A DNA stretch of 64,000 nt, taken from Apoda limacodes. Lineage: Eukaryota; Arthropoda; Insecta; Lepidoptera; Limacodidae. The stretch is from NCBI GenBank assembly GCA_946406115.1, contig OX291558.1, positions 19,088,205 to 19,152,204 of the forward strand, read 5' to 3'. The notes beneath the pieces were generated by a model. It had not been told where the DNA came from. It saw only the letters and a program-made list of their open reading frames with translations, and made no database searches. Below, piece by piece: positions 54,326-64,000 of this stretch; position 1 is the first letter of the stretch; each line of letters opens with the position of its first letter. Both the position numbers and the translations under genes were made by a program.

Positions 54326-54436
54326 TTTTTACACTCCAAAAGTGACCCCCATAATCAAAAATCATTTATTTATGTCGCACGTCCCACACGTGAATCACAG
54401 AAACACATATGTGTACCAAATATCAACGTAATCGAT

Positions 54437-54903
54437 CCTTTTTTTTTATACCACTAAAGTGGCATACAAGCTTGCGTCCTGGCTGATGGTAAGCGGTCAC
54501 CGCAGCCTAGGGACGCTTGCAACATCAGGGGTATCACTCGTGCGTTGCCGACCCTTCAAAATCCTAATAACTTCATTCTTGAAGAACCCCATACTATAGT
54601 CCTTAGAGAAAACCTTGGCAGAGAGCTCATTCCACAACCTTAGCGTTCGCGGGAGGAAGTTTCTCTGAAACCGCACTGTACGAGACCATTTAGGTTCTAA
54701 GGTTTGCGAATTAATTCCCTGTGTATGGCAAGCGGTGTGATGGTAGAAAGTAGCCGTGGGCATCATTTCGAATAACTCCTCAGAACACATCCCATTATAC
54801 AAGCGATAGAACACACACAGGGATACAAAGTCTCTCCTCAGACTTAAGGGTTCGTTGCGGCTTGCGAGTTTGGGATTGTCGAAGATTCTCACAGCCCGTA
54901 GAT
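54437..54903 (-). pseudogene. Jockey-type RT C-terminal domain, best-preserved copy
   Basis: A single open stretch on the minus strand reads RIFDNPKLASRNEPLSLRRD, then FVSLCVFYRLYNGMCSEELF, PKWSRTVRFQRNFLPRTLRL, WNELSAKVF and GFFKNEVIRILKGRQ, and stops at 54497. It is followed by a 60-bp 3' UTR and an A-run next to 54437. Only the last 131 residues of a roughly 900-1000-residue ORF2 remain, with no disabling change within them. Extreme 5' truncation, so it is a dead-on-arrival copy and probably young. Confidence 0.8.
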
Positions 54904-55444
54904 TCGAAGCAAATTGACTGTGACGTACGGACTGTCAGACACACGAGTGATCCTATAAGGGTTCCGCCGTTTTTTCAGCCGAACGTAAGGAACCCTAAAA
55001 AAACACTAACATTATAAAAACGTTAAAAAACAATAATACATAGAAAAACATGGTTTTTTCGCCTTGTTTTTTTTCAAGAAGTTTAATTTTTTATTTTAGT
55101 TGCCTCAAAAATCGTTAAACGAACGGAAGGACATGATAAAACTAAATGATAAAGGGTACCGTTTTTTATATATAAAATCGACAATCGTCATCATGCGCAT
55201 ATATAATCTGTATCTCTGTCTCGGTTGTCGTTGAATGTAGTGAAAAAATCCTATGTCTATGGTTGTCGTAGTGTTTGGCAGCGCGCCAAAATATTAACAA
55301 GCAAGGCTATCTCCATAATATACCCACTACACACGTAATACACAACATGAGCGCCTCATATGGTGTGCCATTGAGCCTCCTTGCATCTTAATTGAGGCTG
55401 ATTTATTTTAATAGGTTCTACCAAATTATTTACCTTCAATTTTC

Positions 55445-55740
55445 TTTTTCTGACTGACTATGCAGTTGTCTATTGCAGCCATTACTGCTCCACTAGGCTT
55501 TTGTGGCGAGACTCAGTCTCAGCCCATATAGCGCCCAAGACTCAAGAGCTCTCCGCGGTGGGAGCCTCGGCTTGGGTTGTCGCTCTTGGGGGCGTCCCTT
55601 CGACCAGCGTGAGCCTCGAAGCCGAAGGTGAGTCAGCGCGAAGAGGGAAGTTGCACGTTACGCACGTTAAGGTTGCGATTGCGATTGCGATTAAGTGGGG
55701 GCGAGAAGCTATTTATACCTTTATCTTCAAAGCTCAAGTC
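55445..55740 (+). repeat. Hairpin-rich short repeat, copy 4, with GC-rich extension
   Basis: 'tctttttctgactgactatgcagtt' then 'gcagccattactgctccact' and 'gcggtgggagcctcggcttggg'. It continues past the end of copy 3 as GC-rich sequence with a (GCGATT)n run near 55675-55692. The 126-codon frame here (55501-55881) is repeat-derived. Confidence 0.6.
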
Positions 55741-56384
55741 CACCGACCGACCGACAATTTGTTTCTTTACCAGTATCACGGGGTCTTATCCCAAAGAAAC
55801 CAGAAATTATTTAAATTCATAGCAATGGATGGCGTTGTGTGTATCGGTTTAGGTTGTTGTTTTATTGAAAAAGAAAAATAACCGACCCTTAAAAATTAAT
55901 GTTTTAATATCAAAATGTCCCTTTAGCTAACAAAAATGAAGTAATGGGCACCTTTATTAAATTTTCGAAATTTTACATATATTGAATGAGGTCATTGTAC
56001 TTTAAGCGGCAATAAATAGAACTACGTGCCGGTTTAGTTAAAAAAAAATAACTATTGATTGATAGATGTCGCTGTTTGCATGTTCTGAGTTTGACAACGA
56101 CACACAACAGTGTTACCGAATAGGTGTACTTACCCACCAAATATAAAATAAATAATTTTTGGTATCTACCCACCTTAATACTTAGATATAGATATAAAAC
56201 AAACGCACGCAAGCGTGAACTTCGACCTCAGTAGAATTTTTTTCTTTAAGTTTAATCCTGGGTCGAATGCGTCTAAGTTCTTAAAAAAATGTTTTGTGAA
56301 AAGGATAGCTCACTTTCAAAGAACAGCATGCCATCGCACAAGTGCACCTACTTTACTAAACGCTTCAGATAATAGCGCTTACAT
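55741..56384. other. Non-coding stretch
   Basis: No feature was recognised. Confidence 0.4.
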
Positions 56385-56530
56385 TTTTAACCAATTTCAA
56401 AAAAGGGAGGTTCTCAGTTTGACCCATTTGTCCGTGATTATCTCGCGTTTGGCTGAACCGATTTTGATACGGTTTTCAGAAAAGTATTTGTTACATTCTG
56501 GAGAAGGTTTTGGTATACAACAAATGGATA
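56385..56530 (+). repeat. 'TTTCAAAAAAGGGAGG' family repeat, copy 1
   Basis: 'aaccaatttcaaaaaagggagg' followed by 'ttctcagtttgacc', 'tgaaccgattttgatacgg' and 'ggataccccgtga'. A second copy begins at 56893 in the same orientation, on the other side of a MITE. A common lepidopteran repeat from memory. Confidence 0.5.
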
Positions 56531-56640
56531 CCCCGTGACATTGTCGTTTGCATCGATCCGTTAATAATTACCTAAGCGATGCATTAGTTTAACTCGACTG
56601 ATTTTTGTCAAAATTGTAATACCTACACTTACGAGCAAAA

Positions 56641-56890
56641 ACTAGTAAGTCACTTACATAAACGACGATATTTCATAAACTAGTATAACAGAAAGTAGGT
56701 ATATTAAAAGTAGTTTTATTTTACTTATAAATAATTAAATACGCTGTGATCTTTCTTTGACTTCACAGATATCATGAGTTGTTTAAGAAATATATTGTCG
56801 TTTATTTAAGTGACTAGTTATTAATATATTGTCGTTTATTTAAGTGACTTGTTATTAATATATTGTCGTTTATTTAAGTGACTAGTTATT
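56641..56890. mobile_element. MITE with its right end amplified threefold
   Basis: The left end at 56641-56673 (ACTAGTAAGTCACTTACATA, then AACGACGATATTT) is mirrored on the right by 'aatatattgtcgtttatttaagtgactagttatt'. That right-end unit is present three times in tandem at an exact 34-bp period (56791, 56825, 56859). No coding capacity. Confidence 0.6.
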
Positions 56891-56892
56891 AA

Positions 56893-57060
56893 TTCACTTC
56901 AAAAAAGGAGGGAGTACCTTATTCCTCGAAATCTTTTTTTATGTATGTTTTCCGATTACTCGAAGTCGCCTTGACCGATTCGGAAAATTCTTATTTGTTT
57001 GAAAGTGATATACTTCCCAGATGGTCCCATGGTCATCAGGTCAGGATATAATGATGGAAT
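56893..57060 (+). repeat. 'TTTCAAAAAAGGGAGG' family repeat, copy 2
   Basis: 'acttcaaaaaaggagggagt' then 'tttatgtatgttttccgattac', 'cttgaccgattcggaaaattctt' and 'atggtcccatggtcatcaggtc'. The 'tcccagatgg...' continuation is typical of the family from memory. Confidence 0.5.
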
Positions 57061-57794
57061 CCTGGAGAAATCGAGGGAACTCAAATTTTTATAGGCACAC
57101 TTGAAGCGATTAGTGTACGAGAAAATAAGCCAATAGGTCACTTAAAAGAAGGGATGTTCCGACTACTCGGTAAAGCTGACCATCCGGCCACTTTCGTAGT
57201 CGGCGATTATTCGGCAAAGAGCGCCGACTAGGACTGCGACTGGAAGGAATTGCCTATGGTCGAACATTTCTGAACATGAGGTATCAGGGTTGGTTGACAT
57301 CATTGGTTGTTCATACTCGTAGTATTTTCTGTTTTCCCCTGCCCACCATGAGAATTATTCATATCATTTGGCATGCTTACACTTGATTTTAAGGAAATCA
57401 TTATTCACTTGTTCTAAAAAAATCAATACACGAAACTTTCTTTGACACAAAATCACAAAAAAAGAAACAATGCGAAGTCACAGATTATATAATACTATAC
57501 TAAGCGAAGTAAACAAAACATGTTTCGTTCGTGCAGGCGGCGCTTGCGACTTGAAGTCAGTTATTCTTAACTTGACTGTCGGATAGGTAAATGTTGCTTA
57601 CTAGACCTCCTAACCACGTGACTAAATAACCCACCAGACTGATAGATTAGAACAACGTTTCAAGAACCATACCTAAACTGGTAGGGTTTTCAACTGACAC
57701 ATTCAGTAAATTAAATCAATAGATAGCTGATATCGATTTCGTCCGGCAGTTCAATGTATGGAGTTACACCTAAATATTTTTCTTGATCTGTTTG
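57061..57794. other. Non-coding stretch
   Basis: 57155-57260 has repeated 'gactactcgg', 'gactattcgg' and 'ccgacta' words and looks repeat-derived. Nothing else was recognised. Confidence 0.4.
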
Positions 57795-57945
57795 GCGGTT
57801 CACATAAGACATTTCTGTAAAATTTCATAACAATCTACATATGCAAAGATAGCGGAATTATGACGCTGTGACATACGGATAGACGGAAGGATATGATGGA
57901 TTTATAAGCGATCTTTTTGCCATTTGGCTATGGAACCCTAACAAA
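57795..57945 (+). repeat. End fragment of the 'CCAAGTGCG' family
   Basis: 'gtgacatacggatagacgga' then 'tttttgccatttggctatggaaccctaa' parallels the family's end at 54920-55005. Confidence 0.45.
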
Positions 57946-58292
57946 GATCTCTGATTTTATTTGTATTCAGTAGGGAGGTACCAATAATATAATAATGCAT
58001 ATTTATGCGTATACATTAATATATGCATGTTAATATGTATAATCATTACCGTTGGTACCTACCTACGTAGCTAAGTTTTTAAAGATTCAGCTTCCCATTG
58101 AAATTATTTAGCCAACTTAGAATATAAAAATATAGGTATTTACTTGTCAAGAACTTTTAGGTATGTAAAAAAGGAAATTTCCTTTTGATTCCTTTTTCCA
58201 CTGACGCGCGCCGTGTCAGTGATAGGCCACGCACACATACCCGTGCATGTAGCAAGCGCCGGTTGTTTGAAGCTATCAATCTGTCGGTTTAG
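57946..58292. other. Non-coding stretch
   Basis: No feature was recognised. 58200-58290 is GC-richer. Confidence 0.4.
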
Positions 58293-58356
58293 TCATATCA
58301 TCATCATCATATCAGCCCATTGACGTCCACTGCTGGACATAGGCCTCACCTAACTT

Positions 58357-60020
58357 TCACCACAGCGTGCGACTCTTTGCCGCCTGTAACCAACGGCTCC
58401 CCGATACCTTTACGAGGTCATCTGTCCATCTAGCGGGGGGCCGGCCCACGCTGCGCTTTCCGGTTCGTGGCCGCCACTCGAGAACCTTCTTACCCCATCG
58501 GCCATCGGTTCTTCGAGCTATGTTCCCTGCCCATTGCCACTTCAGCTTTGCGATTCGGTGATCTATGTCGGCGACTCTAGTTCTCCTACGGATTTCCTCA
58601 TTCCTGATTCGATCACGTTGGGAAACTCCGAGCATAGCTCTTTCCATCGCCAGCTGAGCGACCTTGAGCTTTCGTATAAGGCCCATAGTTAGCGGCCTCG
58701 AGTCAGTGCCGTAAGTCATCACTGGCAAAACACACTGGTTGAAGACTTTTGTCTTCAAGCACTGGGGTATTCGGGACGAGAAAATATTACGCAGTTTTTC
58801 AAAAGCTGCCCAACCGAGTTGGATTCGTCGATTAACCTCTTTCTCGAAATTGGACCTACCTAATCGAACAGTTTGTCCCAGGTATACGTATTCGTCAACA
58901 ACTTCGAGTGTAGAGTTCCCAACAGTTATTGGAGTGGGTGCTACATGGCCATTCGACATGATTTTCGTCTTGTCCATGTTCATCTTGAGGCCCACTCGTT
59001 GGGAAGCTCTACTAAGGCTTTCGAGCATTGTGCTAAGGTCCTCCATCGATTCTGCCATGACCACAATATCGTCAGCAAACCGAAGGTGGGTAATGTACTC
59101 GCCATTAACATTGATGCCAAGCCCGTCCCAGTCCAGAAGCTTAAAGACATCTTCCAACGCATTTGTGAACAGTTTCGGAGATATGACATCTCCCTGTTTC
59201 ACACCTCTCTGAAGTTGGATCGGTTTCGAGTTTAGATAGATAGGAGACGGACTGACATAGTGGCGTTATCGTACAACCATTTTAGCAGCTCGATATACCG
59301 ATGATCAATACGGCATCTCTGTAGAGCCTGTAGCACTGCCCATGTTTCCACCGAATCGAAGGCTTTCTCATAGTCCACAAACGCTAAGCAAAGGGGCCGA
59401 TTATACTCTTCTGACTTCTGTTTAAGCTGCCGTAGCGTATGTATGTGGTCTACAGTACTATAGCCTCTTCGGAAACCGGCTTGTTCGGGGGGCTGGAAGT
59501 CGTCGAACTTGCGTGCGAGACGGTTCGTAATTACTCTTGAAAGCAGCTTATAAACATGGCTCAGAAGCGTGATGGGTCTGTAATTCTTAAGAAGGGTATT
59601 GTCACCTTTTTTGAAGAAAAGCACCACCACGCCCCTGTGCCATGCTTGTGGCGAAGTTCCTTCGAGTATGACGGTGTTAAAGAGCTTCTGAAGGACTTTT
59701 AGTACCGGTTTTCCACGCGCTTTCAGAAGCTCAGTCGTAACTTCATTATCACCCAGTGCCTTATTATTCTTAAGCTGTTTGAGAGCCATACTAATCTCGT
59801 ACAAGCTGACGTCCGGGATGTTCTCGGTATAGTGTCGAGTCAGTCTAGCTCTAGGGTCTTTAGCTGGACTGCCAACTGGTTTTGATGTCGACGTGTATAA
59901 CTGTCCATAGAATTTCTCGATCTCCTCCAAGACCTCTGGTCCAGACGAAACAATGCTGCCGTCATCCGTCTTCAGCCTTGCCAGACGGCTTTGCCCAATA
60001 GCCAGATCTCTCGCGAACAC
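58357..60020 (-). pseudogene. RTE reverse transcriptase domain, broken
   Basis: 60020-59232 reads VFARDLAIGQ, the fingers (VLFFKKGDNTLLKNYRPITL, QAGFRRGYSTVDHIHTLRQL) and palm motif A (FVDYEKAFDSV). After a frameshift near 59240, 59202-58357 gives KQGDVISPKLF (motif B), LRFADDIVVMA (motif C, both Asp present) and the thumb and C-terminal region to RPPARWTDDLVKVSGSRWLQ. A TGA at 58357-58359 (from an Arg codon, consistent with CGA to TGA) cuts off the last ~15 residues (KLGEAYVQQWTSMG), still readable below it. Total coding length is close to the family's usual size. Confidence 0.87.
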
Positions 60021-61033
60021 TTAGGAACCTTTGTTCCGTTCTATTGCCTCTTCAATACGCAAAGTATTAAAGTGGCGTTTGTCGCGTGCAAGTAATTTTG
60101 AGATCTGTCTATTAAGCCGCCGATATGATACTGCATCATCCGAAGACTGCAGCCTAAGGTTTCGTATCTCGTCCATAAGTCTTAGAGTCTGGTCCGAGAG
60201 TCTTTTTGTTCTATTTATACGGTGGGTGCCTCTTACCATACGGTGATCACTCCCGGTTTTGACCGTGTGGATCACAGAGACATCACTGGACACTCGCTTT
60301 TCCGTTGATATGATAAAGTCAATCTCATTCTTCGTGCAACCATCCGGACTCCTCCAGGTCCACTTCCTGTGGGGGTGCTTCTTGAAAAACGAATTCATCA
60401 TAAAGAGGCCTTCCTTTTCCATCAAGTCGGCCAGCATCTGCCCTCTGGAGTTCCGTTGTCCATATCCAAATTGCTCCACTCTCAGCTCATTACCACGTCG
60501 TTTGCCTAGTTTCGCGTGGAAGTCCCCCATCACGACGTTATAGTGTGTCTTGGAGGAGTGTATGGCTTTAGAAATATCCTCATAAATCTCCTCCACTACG
60601 TCGTCTGGGTGTGTCGAAGTCGGCGCGTAAACCTGTATGACCTTCACCGAATATCGTTTTGATATTCTGAGTATCAGGTACGCTACCCTGGTCGACACAC
60701 TGTCAACTTTGATGATATTGTTGACGAAGGCCTTGCGGACGATAAACCCGACACCACCTTGGGATAGCTGGTCACCACCCCGGTAGTACAGCAAGTTACC
60801 TGAGTTGAGAACTATTATGTCCTGCCCGGTCTTCGGACCTCCGATAGCCCTATAATGTCCCAGCGTAACTTGCTTGTAGCTTCTTCCAGTTCTACTATTT
60901 TATCGTCGGCCATCAGCTTACGTGCATTGTAGATTGCCAGGTCTAGTCGTCGGTGTTGGTAGCCGCATCTCTGCCGGGGATTCTTCGCACCCCCTGCCCC
61001 GCCGTTACCAAGGTAGTCATATGCCCTAACCAA
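60021..61033 (-). pseudogene. RTE endonuclease (APE-type) domain, broken
   Basis: The N-terminal piece, 60815-61033, carries DLAIYNARKLM and IIGLSEVRRPG (the metal-binding Glu). After a 1-nt deletion near 60820 the frame continues through 60794-60021: YYRGGDQLSQGGVGFIVRKA, VIQVYAPTS, VVMGDFHAKLG, WTWRSPDG and TGSDHRMVRG. The catalytic GDFN motif reads GDFH (Asn to His, codon 60516-60518), while the SDH motif is intact. The domain is followed by the linker helix to RT and ends at an in-frame TAA (60021-60023), after which the same frame resumes. Confidence 0.85.
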
Positions 61034-61108
61034 AAGTGCATTTCGACGATAGCTACGTTATTCTACGGAGTCACGGGCAAAAGACCTTTCGGTCTCCTTC
61101 GTACGACT

Positions 61109-61956
61109 CTTTTGTACGTATAATTACATAAATTTATGATAATACGTATTCATTTTAAGGTTTTAATCTCAGTACCTACTAAATACTAGCTACTAACACA
61201 AAAACATAGGATTTTCAAAAAAGAATTTAATCACAAAACATCTGTCATTTAATAATGATTTAACCTTTAGGTTTTGTACATGCCTGCATATGGTGAGAAT
61301 CTTTTCATTAATAAACTAATTTAAATTATAAACCAGCCCAAAAAATTGTTATAAAATGTTATGCCCCTAAAATATATATTTTTTATTTAATTTGCGATTT
61401 TCATATACCTACACTTAAAACTAATTAAACCCACCTTTTGGCCCTCTTATTTCGTACTTGTAAAAAGCTTCCATAATTACATATTTTAAATCTTAAACCT
61501 CAATACCAAATTTCCTGTAAATTACCTGACGCAAACAAAGGAATTCGGTAGAAATTTTTTATCACCTTTCGACCCCCTAATCCGTACCTGTTGTAAAAAA
61601 ATGTAACGACAAAATGTATTGCTCCTAACTGTAGCGTTTTAGCTTTCGATTATAATTTTATTATGTACCTACCTACTTTTATATATTTATTAGGTACCTA
61701 CCTTGTAATTTTCTTAACTTGCATAGATAACTACATTTCGGATCATTGCCGATTGGTTATAAAAAATACTGTAAAATAATAGGTAGGTATTTATTTTCAT
61801 GACATATCTACATTAACATTATTATTTTAAATTTTAATAACTAGTTGAAAAAATCTTATTTACTACTAACTACTAACATTACCTGGATAATAATTAATTG
61901 ACTGAAATCTCAGGGCTTAATGCGGGGGGCAAATTTATGGAATTGCAACTCTCCTC
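61109..61956. other. AT-rich stretch
   Basis: No feature was recognised. 'taggtacctacc'-type words recur. Confidence 0.4.
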
Positions 61957-62290
61957 TTAAGACCTTTTTACTAAATCTTGAGAGGTAAGATTGCACTTCC
62001 ATTTACATTCCCCAGACAAAGGCAAGATCAGAGTACTCGAGAGTTTTAGAGCGCGATCTAAGCAAGCGACGTACAGCTGCCCGTGAGAGAAGCAGCTCGT
62101 CCTGAGGTCGACACCCGCTGCCCTCAGTGTCTGCCCCTGCAACTTATTGGTGGTCATCGCGGAGCAAACACTTACGGGGAACTTTACGCGCTTGAACTGA
62201 AGGCGGCGACATCTGTACTCATAACATCACTTTTTGTAAACGAAACCATAGCGCGATCTAATTCGACGCCAAGGCCATCTAGTTAGCAAA
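61957..62290 (-). pseudogene. Helitron-type helicase C-terminal fragment
   Basis: Minus strand reads RCRRLQFKRVKFPVSVCSAM, then TTNKLQGQTLRAAGVDLRTS and CFSHGQLYVACLDRA. This is the C-terminal Pif1/RecD-like helicase block of RepHel proteins (family: QFPV...AMTINKAQGQ(S/T)L ... CFSHGQLYVA.SR). The motif VI region's SRV reads LDR, and a stop lies upstream near 62235. No Rep domain or Helitron ends (5' TC, 3' hairpin-CTRR) were recognised. Confidence 0.75.
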
Positions 62291-62449
62291 TAGGAAACAT
62301 TTTTATATGGTGAAAAATTATAACACATCTAAATTATGACTTTACACGATTTTTTAACATAAAATAAATGGCTATGTGTGAGTATAATAATTAATAATTA
62401 AGAAGCAAGTCAAATATGCGTCGTTAGATTACACGTTGTTACAGAATGC

Positions 62450-62725
62450 GTTGAAGAAATAAAGGTTCACTGCTCGTTCCCCGTAGGTGATAGCGTGATA
62501 ATATGTAGCCTGTATGTTGACCCGACTTCTTAATAATATTCGTGCCAAATTTGAAGTAAATCCATGCAGTACTTTTTGAGTTTATCCCGAACATACATAC
62601 AGGCAAACAGACAAAAATTCTAAATACTATATTTTTGGCTTCGGTATCGATTGTAGATAACACCCCAAGTATTCTTTTAACAAAATATTCAATGTACAGT
62701 TTTGACTCTTCTACCATTTATTATA
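62450..62725 (+). repeat. Probable interspersed repeat
   Basis: 'aggtgatagcgtgataatatgtagcctgta', 'atccatgcagtactttttgagtttatcccgaacatacatacaggc' and 'ttttggcttcggtatcgattgtag' are phrases of a common lepidopteran repeat from memory. No second copy lies in the window. The 92-codon minus frame is not a gene. Confidence 0.4.
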
Positions 62726-63114
62726 TGTATAGATAATCTGTGCCAGTATTGAAAAGTTGTTTTTTAAAAGAACAATGAGCGCAAGACAAATAATGGTATT
62801 TTTAGCGGATTCAAACGAAGGTGCAATGTACCTAGTGCAAAATCGCAAAAAAGTAAACATTTTGTGAAGATTTTAAAATTTTTATAAAAATAAGGTACCT
62901 ATTTTTGCTTTAAGCGTTAGCTAATCTGTTTATCGCATTCATTGTTTATTATTGTTCTAAGACTTGCGCAATTATAGCTTTTATTACACTCGGTCGTAAT
63001 TAAATTGAATTAAACTAAATCTGAAAGTTTATTCAACTAATTTTTTCCATACAATCTGCGTTTTACTAAATATTAAATATTTTGCTACTCGAAATGCATT
63101 ATTATCATATTACT
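62726..63114. other. AT-rich stretch
   Basis: No feature was recognised. Confidence 0.4.
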
Positions 63115-63290
63115 ACTTGCTTATTCCCGCGAAGTGGTTCGCGTCCGTCAACCTCGAACTCCCATTTTACCCTCTTAAAAAATCCGAGCCTGACGTAGAC
63201 CTTCATGCCAAATCAAGTGCAAGATTCTAGATCTAGCGGGTTGGGCGATGCGTTGATATGTCATTAATTCAGTAAATCAATCAGATACTT
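63115..63290 (+). repeat. Probable interspersed repeat
   Basis: 'cttattcccgcgaagtggttcgcg' and 'gggttgggcgatgcgttgatatgtcattaattcagt' resemble a retroposon end common in Lepidoptera (from memory). Confidence 0.4.
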
Positions 63291-63484
63291 CTTAAATATA
63301 TATAACTACTACAGATTTACTATAGGCACAAAAAGCATATATACATTTGTAGGAAAATAATGTACTTTGGATAGATGTTAAATTGACATATGTACCTATT
63401 TTGACTTGGAGAATATAAATATATGTGTAAATACGTAAACATATTCTAATAAGTATATGAAGATATTATTACTGCCATGTTTAA

Positions 63485-63600
63485 ATTGGACATAAGTAGC
63501 TGACCCGACGAACAATGTTTGGGTAGAGCTTACACTAAAAAATACATAAACCTCCTTCAAGGAGAAAAGCACGAAAATCCGTTTAATGTTTACGACGAAA
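63485..63600 (+). repeat. Probable interspersed repeat
   Basis: 'ctgacccgacgaacaatgtttggg' then 'acataaacctccttcaaggag' and 'aaaatccgtttaatg'. Resembles a widespread insect repeat. No other copy in the window. Confidence 0.35.
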
Positions 63601-63729
63601 ATCGTCCAATAACAGACAGACGCGTGTGACAGGAGACTTTAATTGAAACTCAGCCCATAATATACCGAAATTGCCGATACCTACTATACTATAAACCAAA
63701 TAAAAATATAATTACTCCTAGATATTACA

Positions 63730-63915
63730 CAGAGAGACATCTGATACCAAATTAACTAGAGCTCGTACAGTGCACAATAAAAAAAACTATGGATACCAGA
63801 GAACGAATTTAAATACCTATATACTTATTTTTTTCTCAAAATTACATACATATTATACATAGAAGACATCCAGACTCAATACAAACACACATGATCATCA
63901 CATAAATATTTGTCC
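63730..63915 (-). mobile_element. SINE body without tRNA head
   Basis: 'ctatggataccagagaacgaatttaaatac', 'acatacatattatacatagaagacatccagactcaatacaaacac' parallels the SINE body at 7960-8080. The tRNA-like head is missing: the element stops where a Jockey 3' end begins at 63916. Confidence 0.55.
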
Positions 63916-64000
63916 TTTTTTATACCTCTAAGGTGGCAAATAAGCTAACGTCTGCCAAATGTTAAGCGATCACCGCAGTCTATGGACGCTTGCAACACCT
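63916..64000 (-). mobile_element. Jockey-family 3' end, continuing beyond the window
   Basis: 'ttttttatacctctaaggtggcaaataagc', 'gcgatcaccgcagtctatggacgcttgcaacacc' is the family's 3' UTR on the minus strand, next to its poly-A (T-run on plus). The RT part would lie past 64000. Confidence 0.75.

Larger units (their letters stand above)
53480..55012 (+). repeat. 'CCAAGTGCG' family copy split by later insertions
   Basis: Left pieces: 'ctctaagtacattttaaaagttg', 'gcaaacggattcctgaatc', and 'tatccaacgacaccccacaccatggg'. Just before 54437: 'taccaaatatcaacgtaatcgatc'. The copy resumes at 54904 with 'ttcgaagcaaattgactgtgacgtacgg' and ends 'gatcctataagggttcc...ggaaccctaaaaaa'. The interruptions are a minus-strand hairpin-rich repeat (54170-54325) and a minus-strand Jockey fragment (54437-54903). 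Confidence 0.55.
58293..61108 (-). mobile_element. RTE-clade non-LTR retrotransposon, nearly complete but dead
   Basis: About 2.8 kb on the minus strand with endonuclease then RT in one reading direction, no RNase H, a very short 3' UTR after 'gcctatgtccagcagtggac', and a (TGATGA)n tail (plus strand CATCATCATCAT at 58300-58311). Compact single-ORF structure and the short-repeat tail define RTE. Coding is interrupted by a 1-nt loss near 60820, TAA at 60021-60023, a frameshift at a CTAT-type insertion near 59240, and TGA at 58357-58359. The 5' part above 61033 is untranslated or lost. RTE tails elsewhere in the window (25293, 35216, 51625) are other, older copies. Confidence 0.88.

Noticed and set aside
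55501..55881. 126-codon plus frame
   Set aside because: Covers a repeat copy and a (GCGATT)n run; not a gene.
58367..60543. Several plus-strand frames of 64-157 codons
   Set aside because: Antisense shadows of the minus-strand RTE element.

Overview
The window looks like gene-poor, AT-rich euchromatic DNA from an insect, most probably a moth or butterfly (Lepidoptera). That rests on the repeat content: RTE-, Jockey/CR1- and LOA-type non-LTR retrotransposons, tRNA-headed SINEs, PIF/Harbinger-, hAT- and pogo-type DNA transposons, a Helitron helicase remnant, and several short interspersed repeats that I recognise from memory as common in lepidopteran genomes. No complete intact protein-coding gene was found, and nearly every long open frame is a decayed retrotransposon or its antisense shadow.

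Layout. 1-4.5 kb: repeat fragments, plus a possible terminal exon at 1304-1374. 4.6-7.2 kb: a 5'-truncated Jockey/CR1-like element on the minus strand with a damaged catalytic motif, lying beside a 110-bp tandem array. 7.9-9.9 kb: a SINE, then a Harbinger-like element inserted into a copy of itself. 10.7-13.6 kb: an RT fossil containing a 20-bp tandem expansion, then a fold-back element with an inner 640-bp insertion. 14.0-16.5 kb: a Jockey fossil abutting a pogo transposase fossil. 17-24 kb: MITEs and short repeats. 24-33 kb: RT and RTE remnants.

33.9-41.6 kb holds the best evidence for a host gene. A minus-strand terminal-exon candidate at 33887-34053 encodes a hydrophobic C-terminus of GPI-anchor type. 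A minus-strand first-exon candidate at 41154-41219 encodes a signal peptide, ends at a splice donor and lies under a GC-rich promoter-like block. They could be the two ends of one small secreted or GPI-anchored protein gene, but no middle exons were recognised.

42.9-44.4 kb carries a broken integrase gene of the KRBA2-like type. 45.7-49 kb has LOA and other LINE C-termini and microsatellites. 50.3-51.2 kb is a non-autonomous hAT element with an exact 8-bp target duplication. 53.5-57.1 kb is a nested repeat cluster. 58.3-61.1 kb is a nearly complete RTE element on the minus strand, broken by two stops and two frameshifts. 62.0-62.3 kb is a Helitron helicase C-terminus. The window ends inside another Jockey 3' tail.

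The elements are layered by insertion, so much of the biology here is relative age and nesting order. Family names are inferred from motifs; no database search was run.
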